Made by a program: the position numbers and the translations under genes. From NCBI GenBank assembly GCA_036346255.1, contig CM070623.1:25240875-25304874 (forward strand): a stretch of 64,000 nucleotides of DNA, in the 5' to 3' direction. The notes under the pieces are model-generated. The model made no database searches, was not told the DNA's origin, and saw only the letters and a list, made by a program, of their open reading frames with translations. This document shows, one piece after another, positions 1-11,878 of the stretch; within the stretch, counting starts at the first letter, position 1; each line of letters opens with the position of its first letter. The stretch is from Ampelocalamus luodianensis (lineage: Eukaryota > Streptophyta > Magnoliopsida > Poales > Poaceae).

Positions 1-471
1 GTGCCGCCCGTGCTTTGGACCGGCCCGAAAAAGCACGGCCCAAGTCCCAGCTCTAGTTGCTGATAAACACGAGGGAGGATCGGATGGGTAAGAAGGGAGA
101 GGAAGAAGGGCATCGAACAGACGCGGAAGCGACGAGGCGCGCAAGACTTACAGACAAAAGCAAAAGGCGCGCGAGATTGGACGGCTGCGAAGCAAAAGCG
201 CGCTGCATCCATCCCGACGGGGGAGGAGAATCGGGCGACGTGGCCTGCCGAATCACGCCTCAACTTTGATTTGTCATCAACATGTTTGCACGTGTAAACA
301 CACCTTAGATGGCTTTGTGGTGATGTTTGGCATGTTTCCATATAAGGTATTTGATAAATTAATTGCTAACTATTTTTCTAACCTTGCTTCACGATTGATC
401 TAGAGCCAAAATATGTAGTTGCTCGTCGAAGTTTCAGAAAAAGTTGAATCTGGCCTGTGAACTCTGATTTT

Positions 472-474
<3 letters not shown>
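1..474. other. Flanking DNA, no gene seen
   Basis: Moderately GC-rich for the first 250 bases, then AT-rich. The short open frames on both strands overlap each other and are low in complexity, and none resembles a known protein. I see no RNA gene or element boundary here. Confidence 0.4.

Positions 475-537
<63 letters not shown>
475..537. repeat. (TA)n microsatellite
   Basis: An uninterrupted run of about 31 TA dinucleotides. It is a simple repeat, probably length-polymorphic and a likely spot for assembly length errors. Confidence 0.95.
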
Positions 538-539
<2 letters not shown>

Positions 540-1084
540 ATCATTCTCACCATTGACTTCTCTCTTAATAGAACCACATGCCTAGAGATTTTGGCATGCA
601 CATTTTCCATGGCAGCATCACATGAGAATTAATCATGCTTAGATGTTTTTCAAGCTCAAGGACCACCCACTACATACAACTAAATGTTTGCTTGGTGTCT
701 TTGAAGGATGGAACCATATGACAGGATGGAACATATGACTGAAGTGACAAGCAAAAAGAATATTCAAGTTCTATGTTAGAAGATAACTTAGGGACATGTC
801 AAACATTTTCTAGTTCTGTCCTTTTGGATATTTGTTTCAATTTCGTTTGGTTGTATCTACACTTTAATTTGGATATGTTTGCCATGGGATGTTATGGATA
901 TTTGTTTCAACACTTCAATTTTATTGAGTGTTTTGCTCTATATGGTTTATATACGTAAGCACGTGTGTGTATAATTGAATAAATATATATGATATTTGCA
1001 TAATATGAATACTGATCGAAATGAATTGACATATTTGGCACCAGAATTTGCCATTTGCCATATGCAAATCAACTGCATAATATA

Positions 1085-1568
1085 ACTGTAGCGATAGGCT
1101 ATTGCCTTGAAAATAATAGCATTGTGATATATTATTGCCAACAAAAATAAAACTGTGGTATTGCCACGAAAATAATAGTGTTGCGATATATTCTTACCAC
1201 AAAAATAAAACTGTGGCGATAGGCTATTGCCATGAAAATAATAGCGTTGTGATATATTATTGCCACAAAAATAAAATTGTGGTGATAGAATATTACAACA
1301 AATTGATAGTCGATGCAGTATTTCTAATACAACGAAAACATATTGTGGTAATAGGTTTGTAATGTCACGGCATGAACTGTTGCAAAAGTACAACGAAATC
1401 ATTGCAACATCATCGTGAATTACCACATTTTGAAAATCATTGCAATAACCTATTACCACACGATCTATTGCAATGACTTGCTAGCAATTTTGCCACGATT
1501 TAATTCATTGTAACAAATGCCTAATACAACGATTTAAGCTGTTGCAATATTGTGTTTCCCTGGTAGTG
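1085..1568. mobile_element. End of a non-autonomous CACTA-like DNA element with subterminal repeats
   Basis: Between about 1090 and 1300 a block built on GCGATAGGCTATTGCC, ATAATAGCGTTGTGATAT and CACAAAAATAAAACTGTGG occurs about three times, imperfectly. Further short TTGCAA/TTGCCAC motifs follow, and the block ends with CCCTGGTAGTG at 1558-1568, the reverse complement of a CACTACCAGGG terminus. Degenerate subterminal repeats before a CACTA end are typical of En/Spm-type elements. No matching left terminus and no transposase was found, so this is a truncated or miniature copy. The (TG)n just outside may blur the boundary. Confidence 0.55.
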
Positions 1569-2228
1569 TGTGTGTGTGATGTTCGTTTATGTAAAATGGT
1601 AGGTACTGTGCAAAGTCTAGATAGTTAGAGTTACCCTATTTTTCTCACTATTTTCCCATCCCGGCCTTGTCCATGTAAGTGAAACAATTAAAACCAATCT
1701 ACTTCCATTTTAAATTAAAGTACAAGTGTTAGCACCCAACATTCACATATTTTAGACTCTCAATTTTCCATATCTTATGATATGATGATGCCAAAATTAT
1801 CAGTGGCGGACCTAGGAAAAAATCTAAGCTAGGCGGAGTGGACTATGACTAATACGTAATAGCAACGTAAATACACACTCTTTAAGTTACCATCACCCTA
1901 GTAGTATGCTAAAAGCGATAAAAAAAACTACGATATTGGATAGGATTGAGTAAAATTCCTAAATATTCGTATACCGAATTCTTGTTTACCTTTTTATTAT
2001 CTTCATATGCAAATTCAAGTGTGAGATATTGTAAACAAAAGTTCATGGGTTTAAGTCAGTCTTTAAGACTCCACCTTTAGCTCCTACTGCACATTTCATT
2101 TTTTAGAAATCAAAATAGCAAAATATTAATTCTATTTTTTCTAGTTTCTATTACCTAATCGAGTACTAATTAACATTGGATTTCCATAACAGAAGAATAA
2201 CAAAGGCCATTGCTTTTTGAAATCCTCT
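1569..2228. other. AT-rich intergenic stretch, possible end of a hAT-like element at about 1801
   Basis: No open frame of interest. CAGTGGCGGACCTAGG at 1801-1816 resembles grass transposon ends beginning CAGTGGCGGA, but I could not find an inverted partner or target duplication. I therefore do not call an element. Confidence 0.3.
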
Positions 2229-3438
2229 CTATAGTTGAATGAAATCCGGTTGACCCAACACTGGAACATCCCAAATTGGAGCATGGAACTCATTTGCATC
2301 GAACAAAATCACAGAAGACTGTAGATTGAAGGATGACAAGAACCTGACAACCCAAACATCTCCACAAAATCTCAGCCTTTTCCAGAAAAAAAAGACTTTT
2401 GAGTTTTCATGAGAAGAAGATAAGCATATACCGACGAATGGTGCCACTGTCGGCCGATCCGCACTGGACCTACGCACCTCTGGCGGCCTGAAGCCCCTCA
2501 TGGCCTTAAGGTGTCCTAGCCTTCCGCCTACGCACTCACCCAGACGCCGAGCCACCGCCTACACGAGCACGCCTACGCCACCGCCATACGAGCACGAGCA
2601 AAGTAGGCACTGCCTTCGCCGGTTCGCCCTAGCCCCTGCGCGCCTACGTCGCCCAATAGCGTGCCACCTTTTCCTTGCCCTTGCCTGCGCGGCTGTGCCT
2701 AGGGTTAGAAATTGGGGGAAGACTGGAACCCCCGCACCCCTCGCCACCGCCGACGCAGTATCCATCGCCGCCGCCGTTGTCAAAGCCCCAACAAACACCG
2801 CATAAGCTCCTCCTCAACCCCGCCCCTCTATCGACTGTTGCGCCACCCTCGGTGTGTCTACCGCCTAGGCCTCGGTAGTTGGGGGCTTGTCCGGGGGCGA
2901 GCGGCCTGCGGGCTTCAGCGGTTCGGCCGAGTTACGATTGGCGATGCTGCGGGCGCAGATGGACGCATGGTTTGTGCGCGGCCGGCGATGCCGGGCTTGC
3001 CAGCTGGGGCCGGGGCGAGTGGCTGCGCCGCTGCGCCAACACGCCAGGAGTCAGGACGTCAGGGCCGCAGGAGCTGAGCTGCTAGGAGCTTCGGCCTTCG
3101 GGAATTGAGGTGAGTTCGTGAGTCGGTATGGGGCGGGAGGAGGGTCAATCTGGTTCGGGGGCGGCGGATCTAGGGACTTGGAGGCGTTTCGGCAGAGGAC
3201 AGGCACGTAGTGGCGGCGGTGGCTTCGGAGGCTCTGGCAGATCTAGGTTTTGAACCCCTTCTGTGATCGTGTTTCTGAGCGCGTTCTCTTTTTTTCCTCT
3301 ACCTCGATCCCTTCCCTCATCTCCCCAGTCTCATCGGTACTTGTTTGTCCTCTCCTCATCTTGGTTCGGGGTGAACAAGGGGCATTCCCTAGACTGCCAC
3401 CCACCCTTGGCCTTGTGCGTGTGTGAGACCCTTGTGTT
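2229..3438 (+). other. GC-rich leader in front of the LINE
   Basis: From about 2450 the DNA becomes very GC-rich, with overlapping low-complexity open frames on both strands (proline, arginine and alanine rich), which I read as non-coding. Its position directly upstream of LINE ORF1 suggests it holds the LINE 5' untranslated region. The true 5' end of the LINE and its target duplication were not found, so the left edge is unknown. Confidence 0.4.
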
Positions 3439-4554
3439 TTGGTGATGGCTAGATCGAGGGAGGGCGGAAGTTGGAGACAAGGCCGGCGGCAGCCCCGAGT
3501 GGGATCAGGCGGCTTCCCCACGGAGCTGAGGCGATTTGTTAAGGGGAAAGCGAGTGCGGCGATTGATGGGGAGACGATCGGATCTGAAGAGCATCTAGCG
3601 GAGATGATGGGGTGCCTTCGCCTTACTTCGAAGGAGGCAAAGGTGGTCATCTTGGATGATGAAAGCGATAAGGATCTTGCCCATCCGGATTGGGCTTTCG
3701 TCGGTAAGGTCCTCGCGCCTAATGTTCTCCATATTCAGACCATCAAGTCGGCATTGGGGCCAACATGGGGCAACCCGAAGAGCTTGGTGATGAGCTCTGC
3801 CGGCGACAACACTTTCGTGGCAGAGTTCGCCTCACATGCGGATATAACTCGTGTGTTGGAGGGATCACCCTAGATGGTGGGCAGGCACGCAGTTCTGCTT
3901 GAGAACTATGATTTGAATCTTAAGCCCTCCCAGCTGATTTTCAACAAGATGGTTGTATGGATCATAATCATGAACCTTCCGCTTGGCTGGATGACTGAGC
4001 ACTGGGGTAAGACGCTTGCTGAGCAAGTCGGTGATGTGAAGAAGATACATGTGGATGCGCAAGGGCACTACTGGGGTACTTTCATGCGCATGCATGTGGA
4101 AGTAGATGTCGACAAACCACTCTTGAGGGGCATCACTATTTACTCGAATCGCAAGAAGACGACAAAATGGTACGATGTTTTGTATGAGCGCCTCCCACTC
4201 TACTGCTTCTCGTGCGGCCGTTTGGGTCATTCCTCCTTGGAATGCCCGACACTGGGGGAACGAGATTGCGATGGGAATTTACCGTACTCTAGTGTCCGTC
4301 GTTGTGCACCGTTTTCGTGTGAGGTCTCGTCAGGTATACGGTCCGGCAATAATTCATTTTCGGCAGACTGTGGCTCTGCTGCTCATGATCACAAGGAACC
4401 ATCGAGTGGTACTTTTAATCACTCAAAATCACCAGGGGCTGGAAGATCTAGTTCTAGCCATGGTGTTCATGTTAGCTCGGACAAGTACATGTTGCTGATC
4501 AAGACTTATGGCCGAGGTGCTCCTATTAGTCCAGTTTCAAAAACGTTGATGTGA
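3439..4554 (+). pseudogene. L1-type LINE ORF1 (DUF4283-like, CCHC zinc knuckle), broken
   Basis: A nucleic-acid-binding protein of the plant L1 retrotransposon type. The N-terminal half resembles the DUF4283 domain common in plant LINE ORF1. Near the C-terminus is a CCHC knuckle, CFSCGRLGHSSLEC (about 4204-4245), that would bind the element's RNA. The frame starts at the ATG at 3439 and is interrupted by a TAG at 3871-3873; the continuation at 3874 is in the same frame, so a single nonsense change splits it. ORF2 follows from 4882 on the same strand, the usual LINE order. Assignment to the LINE is firm from context; the DUF4283 label rests on overall resemblance. Confidence 0.8.
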
Positions 4555-4881
4555 TGAACCACACAAGTTCTGTTGCTGGGAAGAATCTCTCCCAAGTTTA
4601 GATGTACAAGAAGAACATTGTGGGTTTAGGCGCAAACAACACAAGGAGCATAGGCACAAGGACTCTTCTACTCTTGCTCCTGCTGTTGAGGGGGAAATAT
4701 CTTTGGCTCTTACACTGGTACAAAAAGGTACAATCTCGGCCTTGGGAGTCACAGAGCAGCTTGCTTCTAACGGTGTGGAGGAAAGATGTGATTCCAACAA
4801 GAAAATCAAAAAGAACTCGACGGATGCTTCATCTCGATTTGCGGATCCGGCAGCGGCTGTGGTATAGCCCCGCCACATGCA

Positions 4882-5716
4882 ATGGGTCTCTTGTGTTGGA
4901 ATTGTCGAGGTTTGGGGACGGACTCGACAATTGGCGAGCTTCGGTGGTTAGTGAAGACATATCGTCCTGCCCTCCTCTTGTCTGAAACTAAGATGAGGGA
5001 TAATAAAGTTTGAAACTTCTTGTGGTCTTTGGGTTACTCGAGTTGTTTTGCAGTCAGTTGTGTAGGCCTTAGTGGTTGCATGGTACTTTTTTGGATGCAA
5101 CCTTATAAGGTCTCCTTGAAAGATTTTAATTCCCATTGTATGGATGCTTGTGTCAACGGAGTCCAGTGCAACATGGCGTGCTACCTTTGTTTATGGTGAA
5201 CCTCGAAAAGAACATAGGCGCGAATTTTGGGATTTTCTCAGGCTCATGCATGCCCAATGGAATGGGCCATGGATATGTTGTTGCGATTTCAATGAGGCCC
5301 TTTGCCATGATGAACACATGGGTTTCAGATATAGGTCTGATTCCCATATGGCCTTGTTTCGTGATTGCTTAGATGATTGTGGGCTTTTTGACTGGTTTTG
5401 GGTACCAAAATTCACATGGACGAATAAGCAGGATGTTGATTCTAATGTCAAGGTTTGGCTTGATCGGGCAGTGGCAAATGGTGAGTTTTCTCGCTTGTTT
5501 GAGGATTGTCATGTGGAGAACGTCATAACGACAACGTCCAATCATTATGCCATCTCCATCTCCTTGTCCTCTCGGAGTGGGGCGATGGAGCTCCCTCTGG
5601 TGCAGCAGGGATTCCGTTTTGAGGCTATGTGGCTGCATGCACCAGATTGTAAGGAGGTGATGGAGCAGGCTTGGGTAGAGGGTAGCGATGGCACTCGTTC
5701 GCTACAATCTACTTAG
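4882..5716 (+). pseudogene. LINE ORF2, endonuclease domain (EEP family), broken
   Basis: The apurinic-type endonuclease that nicks the target for LINE integration. The ATG at 4882 opens with WNCRGLG, and LLLSETKM follows shortly; these hold the conserved Asn and Glu of the fold. A TGA a few codons later and frame changes break it. From 5144 the frame resumes with a CDFNEAL motif (normally GDFNE), then SNHYAI (normally SDHxPI), so the catalytic SDH Asp appears as Asn. A TAG ends the piece at 5714-5716. The copy cannot make an active protein. Confidence 0.8.
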
Positions 5717-8258
5717 ACAAATCTGCACCAGTTGGCTGGTTCTCTTGGCCGATGGAGCAAATTTTCCTTTGGTTTAGTGCGCAAGGAGATACAAAAGATT
5801 CAGCACCGAATCAAGTCTTTGCCCTTGGAGCATGTGACTGATGTCGTGATCCAGGAGGAGCGTGAGTTTGAACGCCGCCTCTGCGAGCTCTTTGAAAGGG
5901 AGGAGATTATGGCACGACAATGATCCCAAGTGGACTAGCTCAAGGAAGGAGATCGAATACTGTCTTTTTCCATGCGAGGGCCTTGGCGAGGAGGCGCACA
6001 AATAAAATCAAGGCCCTTGTTCGGGATGATGGCTCTAGATGTGAAAATCAAGATGGCATTAAAGGTATGGTTCAAAGGTTTTAAGAAGATCTCTTTCCCT
6101 CTGAACTGTGTGATTCAGTGTATACAATTCTTGAGGCTATCCCCAGTAAAGTGGATGATGACATAAATGCCGAGTTGAGTAAACTTTATACAGATGATGA
6201 GATCAAGACTGCTCTATTCCAAATGGGGCCTACGAAAGCGCCGGGTCCGGACGGCTTCCCAACACTTTTCTACCAGACCCATTGGGATTTTTTTAATGAA
6301 GAAATTTGACATACTGTCAGAAACTTTCTAGAGGGCGTGGATATACCAGAGGGTCTCTGCAATTTAGTTATTGTGCTTATCCCGAAGATTTCAAGGCCTG
6401 ACACCTAAAAAAATTCCTCCCCATCAGTTTGTGCAACATGCTCTATAAGATTGTTTCGAAGGTTTTGGCTAACAGATTAAAAAAATTTCTACCTGCGATT
6501 ATGTCGGAGTATCAAAGTGCTTTTGTCCCTAGAAGGCTTATTACTGACAATGCTCTAATCGCTTACGAGTGTTTACACACCATACGAAGCATCAATCGAA
6601 GACGTATTTTGCTTTGAAGATTGATATGATGAAGGTGTATGATCGTGTAGAGTGGAATTGTCTACATGGTTGTCTTAATAAGCTGGGTTTTGCACCTGCT
6701 TGGATCAGTTCTGTCGTGCGGTGTGTTACGTCTGTTCGCAATGCTGTCTGGGTTAATGGTGAGATGACTATGCCGATGGTCCCATCTAGGGGTATTAGGC
6801 AGGGGGACCCTATTAGTCCCTATTTGTTTTTGTTGTGCACTGAAGATCTGTCATGTCTCTCGCAACACAAGGAGGGTCGTGGTGAGCTACACGGTATTCG
6901 AAATGGTCAGCTCGCCCCCCATATCACATCTTTTATTTGCAAACGACATTATTTTCTTTGCTCGGAGTGATGCAAAAAGTGTTGATGCGTTGAAAGCTAC
7001 GCTTCATTTGAATTGTGAAGGTTCTAAGCATAAAATTAATTTAGAGAAATCATCTATTTTATTTGGCTTGCATTGTAACGATGGTGTTAAACAAGGAGTC
7101 ATGACTCGGCTAGATGTTCATAATGAAGCCCTCCAGGATTCCTACCTTGGGATGCCGACTGAGGTGAGTCAATCACCGACGAGTTCTTTTCATTTCTTGC
7201 CTGATAGAGTGTGGAAGCGGATTAATGGATGGGCTGACAGGCCATTGTCACGGGCGGGGAAAGTAGTCATGTTACATCGGTGATCTAGGCTATTCCAACT
7301 TATGTTATGAGCTGCTTCCAGTTGTCGGTCTCGACATGTGAGAAAATGAAAACCTCCATCGCTAATCACTGGTGGGGTGTTGAGAACGGCAAAAAGAAAA
7401 TGCATTGGCGCTCATGGGATTCGCTGTCTACACCTAAAGCTTTGGGCGGTTTGGGCTTTCGTGATCTTGTGCTCTTCAATCAAGCCATGTTAGGTCGTTA
7501 GGGCTAGCGGCTAATGACAGAGACGGGGTCACTTTGTGCGAGGGTGTTGAAGGATCGTTACTTTCGTAACTGTGATTTTTGGGATGCCCCTCATCCAAGA
7601 TCTTCTTCATATACTTGGACGAGTATCTACTTTGGGAAGGAATTACTGCAAAAGGGTGTACGATGGGGAGTCGGCAATGGCAAAAGTATTAAAATATTAT
7701 CTGATAACTGGATACCCGGCAGTGCACCCAATCTAGTTTAGCCGCTGGTGCCCGTACCTACGGATCAAATAGTTGATTTTCTTATATAGGAGGAGAATTG
7801 TTCTCGGGATGTTGACCTGGTTTGTTCTATCTTCCCTGAGGTGGTGGCTGATCAGATTATCCAGGTGCCCATCAGTAGGCAGGGCAGTGAGGATTTTGCT
7901 TCATGGCCATATTTTCTAGCTCGATAGAGGGATTTTATTCCTCTCAAAGTAGCTCTAGGAGTGGTCTCTCCTCGGCATACAGTGCGGATGAAAAACATTA
8001 GAAGTCACTACGGGCTATAAAGGCACCGAACAGAGATGAAAATTTTGTTGTAGTGTTTCGCACATGACTACCTCCCGTGTGGTTTCTAACTGAAACGAAG
8101 GCATGTCCTAGTGAATGGTACATGTGTCTTCTGTGGGAGGGAAGAGCGTATCAAACATTCCTTCCTCTTTTGCCATTTTGCCCGTGAAGTTTGGCGTGAA
8201 GTGAAATTGGAGTATGGCTTCCATCTTTGCAGCAAGATGTTGAATTGTGTTAAGCAGT
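5717..8258 (+). pseudogene. LINE ORF2, reverse transcriptase and zf-RVT region, broken
   Basis: Continuation of ORF2. Recognisable blocks in order: APGPDGFPTLFYQ at about 6238 (RT motif 0/1), YKIVSKVLANRLKK (6442), SEYQSAFVPRRLITDNAL (6505), ALKIDMMKVYDRVEW (6611), GIRQGDPISPYLF (6790), then LLFANDIIFF at about 6934, where the catalytic FADD box reads FAND. WWGVENGKKKMHWRSW (about 7369) is the post-RT region. CVFCGREERIKHSFLFC near 8126 is the zf-RVT cysteine/histidine cluster. Many stops and at least several frameshifts separate these pieces. At 8258 the LINE is cut by an LTR retrotransposon and resumes at 15953. Confidence 0.85.
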
Positions 8259-9260
8259 TGATGGAGATGGGTTCCCGATCTTTCGATGAGATTGATAACT
8301 ATCGATTTTGGTGGAGGTGACTCTCGCGATCCGACTACAACCGTACGACGACGCTTGCGCCTTAGCAATCGTTGAACCAACTCCGCGACGTTATTGACCG
8401 TGCTGGAAACGCGATCAACCTGGATACGAGGTTCAATTCCTGCGAGCAATCGAAGAACTAACAAGAATAAAATATAGACAATCTGATATTGCAAATAGAA
8501 ATTGTAGTATAGTTGGTATTGAAAAACAAATATGGGATCCCGAAGGCTGTCTTGACAAGTGGTCGTCCTACACAACTGAAGAACAAAAGTTTGCACAATG
8601 GCTAAACCTAGACTCAATGAAATCCGAGTTCTATCCAGGGGAACGGTGGCTCCTATATGGGAAGACGACCAGAGGTGGCGGCCAAAGAAGTGGACGCACG
8701 CCCCTAGGGTTACAAGGCCCATGGGCCCAAGAGGAGGTGGCGCAACACTCTTTTTGACTCGGACAAAAAAATAGACGTGGATTATTTTGTTTATTGTGGC
8801 CGGCTCGGTTGGAATTTGAAGCTGAGGTTTGATCCATTAGAAAGTAGACTTGATAAGCTTTCAATGAAGTCCAAGAACGTCCCAAACGGAGTCCGTATGA
8901 AGAAGTTACGGCCGTTTGAACTTAGTGTTGTCGCAGCAGTCCGAACTCGAATCCAGAACGAGCCCAACTCGAACTCTTGCTTGGCTCGGACCCAAAGTGA
9001 CGTGATGACCTCCATTATGCCTCCTATGCTTGTCTATGACTCCACATACCTCTCCTTGGTCCTTTCCCATGTTCCTAAGCACAATTAAATCACTTGCAAT
9101 AGGTAGCGATCTATTCTCAGTAATATATAAACCTATGAACGAATTCACCTGGTGATTAAGTTGGCGAGCACGAGCTCGAGTAATTGGTCCTTGTAACATT
9201 TGTTTTGGATCAGCTGTGTGTGTAGGCGCTGTTGTATCCAAGTTAGGGATGTCCTCATCA
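8259..9260 (-). repeat. 3' LTR of retrotransposon A
   Basis: A 1002-bp direct repeat of 14951-15952. On the element strand it starts TGATGAGG and ends CCATCA. Its first 350 bases still encode the pol C-terminus, which stops at 8906 inside the LTR. Confidence 0.93.
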
Positions 9261-9835
9261 TCCTCCCCTTCTTGCATTTGAGTCATCATCGACTCAAGCT
9301 CATCCTCTGCTCCCAAGTATGGCTTCAAATCTGCAATGTTAAATGTGGGACTAACCCCAAAATCTGCAGACAGGTCAAGTTTGTATGTATTATCATTAAC
9401 CTTTTCTAACACTTTGAAAGGACCATCAGCTCGAGGTATCAATTTTGACTTTCTCAATTTAGGGAATCTATCTTTTCTCAAGTGCAACCAAACAAGTTCT
9501 CCTGGTTCAAAAGTTAAATGTTTTCTCCCCTGACTACTAGCAAGTTTATATTTAGTATTCATGCGCTCTATATTCTCCTTAGTGGTCTCATGCATTTTTA
9601 AAATCAATTCAGCACGTTGTTTAGCATCAAAGTTCAATTTATCCGAAGATGGAATAGGCATTAAATCAATAGGAGCACGAGACACAAAACCATAAACAAC
9701 TTCAAAAGGGCACATCTTTGTAGTAGAATGCAACGAATGATTATAAGCAAACTCAATATGAGGCAAGCATTCTTCCCACATTTTTAAATTCTTTTTCAAC
9801 ACAGCCCTAAGCATTGTAGATAAAGTTTTATTCAC
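8906..9835 (-). pseudogene. Integrase C-terminal part of retrotransposon A
   Basis: The end of the DDE integrase. It begins just after a nonsense TAA (9845-9847) that replaces the Gln of the QTDGQTE motif. Visible blocks: CLPHIEFAYNHSLHSTT, GELVWLHLRKDRFP, SPTFNIADLKPYLG and the tail GPITRARARQLNHQV, a widespread gypsy pol ending. The last roughly 118 codons lie inside the 3' LTR. The polypurine tract at 9261-9273 is read here as coding sequence (around QEGEDDED). Confidence 0.88.
9261..9273 (-). other. Polypurine tract of retrotransposon A
   Basis: On the minus strand AAGAAGGGGAGGA sits directly before the 3' LTR start TGATGAGG. It is the expected primer for plus-strand DNA synthesis. Unusually it lies within the open pol frame. 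Confidence 0.8.
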
Positions 9836-9844
9836 AACTTCAGT

Positions 9845-10405
9845 TTATCCATCAGTTTGAGGATGACAAGTAGTAGAAAATAGCAGCTTAGTCCCCAATT
9901 TAGCCAATAAAGTTCTCCGAAAATGGCTAAGGAATTTAGCATCATGATCTGAAACTATAGTATTAGGCACACCATACAATCGAACAACTTCATGAAAAAA
10001 TAAATCAGCAATATTGGCAGCATCATTGCTCTTATGACATGGTATAAAGTGAGCCATCTTAGAAAATCTATCAACAACCATGAATATACTATCGCTCCCC
10101 TTCTTTGTTCTAGGCAATTCTAAAACAAAGTACATCGAAATATCTTCCCACGGAACGTTGGGAACTGGTAGAGGCATGTATAAACCATGAGGATTAAGTC
10201 GTGACTTAGCTCTTTGACATGTAGTGCAGCGAGCAACGTAGCGCTCGACGTCCCGTCTCATCTTTGGCCAAAAGAAATGATCAGCAAACATATCCTCCGT
10301 TTTCTTCACGCCAAAGTGTCCCATTAGCCCGCCTCCATGCGCTTCCTGTAACAACAACAAACGAACGGAGCTAGCTGGAATGCATAGCTTGTTAGCTCTA
10401 AACAC
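9845..10405 (-). pseudogene. Integrase zinc-binding and catalytic core of retrotransposon A
   Basis: Integrase of the Ty3/gypsy type. EAHGGGLMGHFG and CTTCQRAKSRLNPHG form the HHCC region. The core has PWEDISMYFVLELPR, VVDRFSKMAHFIPCHKS, VPNTIVSDHDAKF and STTCHPQTDG. In the family the first catalytic Asp sits in SMDF; here it reads SMYF, so that residue is lost. The frame ends at a TAA at 9845-9847 in place of Gln. Both changes predict no integrase activity. Confidence 0.88.
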
Positions 10406-10481
10406 AAATCCGTCATTAATGACAAATTTGTTCTACGTTTCCCCTTCTTTACAAGTCAACAATATATCTGTAAAATCAGCA

Positions 10482-11078
10482 TCATGCACATATTGATTGC
10501 TCTTTAATAGTCTCCAATCCAAAAATTTTGAAGTCAAGTTGTGAAAACATGGTATATCTCCTAGACAAAGCATCAGCTATAACATTCTCCTTTCCCTTCT
10601 TGTGTTTTATGACATAAGGAAAAGACTCAATAAATTCAACCAACTTTGCATGTCTACGGTTCAATTTACTTTGACTTCGAATATGCTTTAAAGATTCGTG
10701 ATCAGAATGTATAACAAATTCTTTGGACCATAAATAATGTTGCCAAGTTTTTAAAGTTCGAAATAGTGCATATAATTCCTTATCATAAGTAGAATAGTTC
10801 AAACTAGGCCTACTCAATTTCTCATTGAAGTATGCTATAGGTTTACCTTCTTGTAGCAATACACCACCTAAACCAATTCCACTCGCGTCACATTCTAGTT
10901 CAAAAGTCTTATTAAAGTCAGGGAGTTGGAGTAGTGGTGCATGTGTTAACTTATCTTTCAATGTGGTGAAGGCGTTCTCCTGTGCGGCGCTCCAAACAAA
11001 TGGCACGCCTTTCTTGGTGAGCTCATTCAATGGTGCAATGATGGTGCTGAAATCCTTCACGGCGGCGGTAGAATCCAA
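10482..11078 (-). pseudogene. RNase H domain of retrotransposon A
   Basis: RNase H of the gypsy pol. Motifs: FELECDASGIGLGGVLLQ, KPIAYFNEKLS, NYSTYDKELYAL, WQHYLWSKEFVIHSDHESL, KGKENVIADALSRR. The catalytic CDAS, KEL and HSDHESL positions are present. The stretch joining it to the reverse transcriptase (about 11079-11149) has lost the usual FLGLAGFYRR region and contains TAA and TGA stops. Confidence 0.88.
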
Positions 11079-11149
11079 AGAAGTCTTAAAAGCTTCAGCA
11101 CTGTGTGACCGTGTTAGAGTCGACCAACTCAGATTGCTTCAATCTTGGC

Positions 11150-11839
11150 TTAATCAACTTCAATTCCCTGTGGAGTAACATAGCCAAAAAACGCGACTCG
11201 ATCGGTGCAAAAGGTGCACTTCTCAAGGTTACCAAATAAACGTGCATCACGTAAAGCATTAAAAACAGCACGTAAATGGTCAAAATGTTCTTCTAAGGAT
11301 TTGTTGTATATCAATATGTCATCAAAATAAACCACCACAAATCTACCAATGAAAGCACGTAAAACCTCGTTCATTAGTCTCATGAAGGTGCTAGGTGCAT
11401 TAGTTAATCCAAAAGGCATTACTAACCACTCATACAACCCGAACTTAGTTTTAAATGTGGTTTTCCATTTATCGCCTAATTTCATGCGAATTTGATGATA
11501 TCCACTACGCAAATCAACCTTAGAGAAAACAACAGAGCCACTCAATTCATCAAGTATATCATCTAACCTAGGAATAGGATGACGATACCTAATGGTGGTA
11601 TTATTAATTGCTCTACAATCTACACACATACGCCATGATCTATCTTTCTTAGGCACTAAAATGACCGAATAAAGACAAGGACTAAGAGATTCACGCACAT
11701 ACCCTTTAGCAAGCAATTCTTGAACTTGGCGCTGAATTTCTTTAGTTTCTTCTGGATTGGTCCTATATGGTGCGCGGTTTGGCAGTGATGCGACGGGAAT
11801 TAAATCAATTTGATGCTCAATCCCTCGAAGCGGTGGCAA
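11150..11839 (-). pseudogene. Reverse transcriptase domain of retrotransposon A
   Basis: RT core with APYRTNPEETKEIQ, SPCLYSVILVPKKDRSWRMC, YRHPIPRLDDILDEL, FSKVDLRSGYHQIRM, FGLTNAPSTFMRLMN and the active-site box VVYFDDILIY, which is intact. It ends at a TAA just after QGIEVD. It is separated from the upstream protease part by a TAG at 11879-11881 where a Gln is expected. Confidence 0.9.
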
Positions 11840-11878
11840 CCCCGGCGGTATGTCCTTCGGAAAGACATCGTTGTACTC

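Noticed and set aside
8436..8449. GGTTCAATTCCTG resembling a tRNA B box
   Set aside because: No matching A box or cloverleaf around it, and it is present in both LTRs of retrotransposon A as ordinary LTR sequence.
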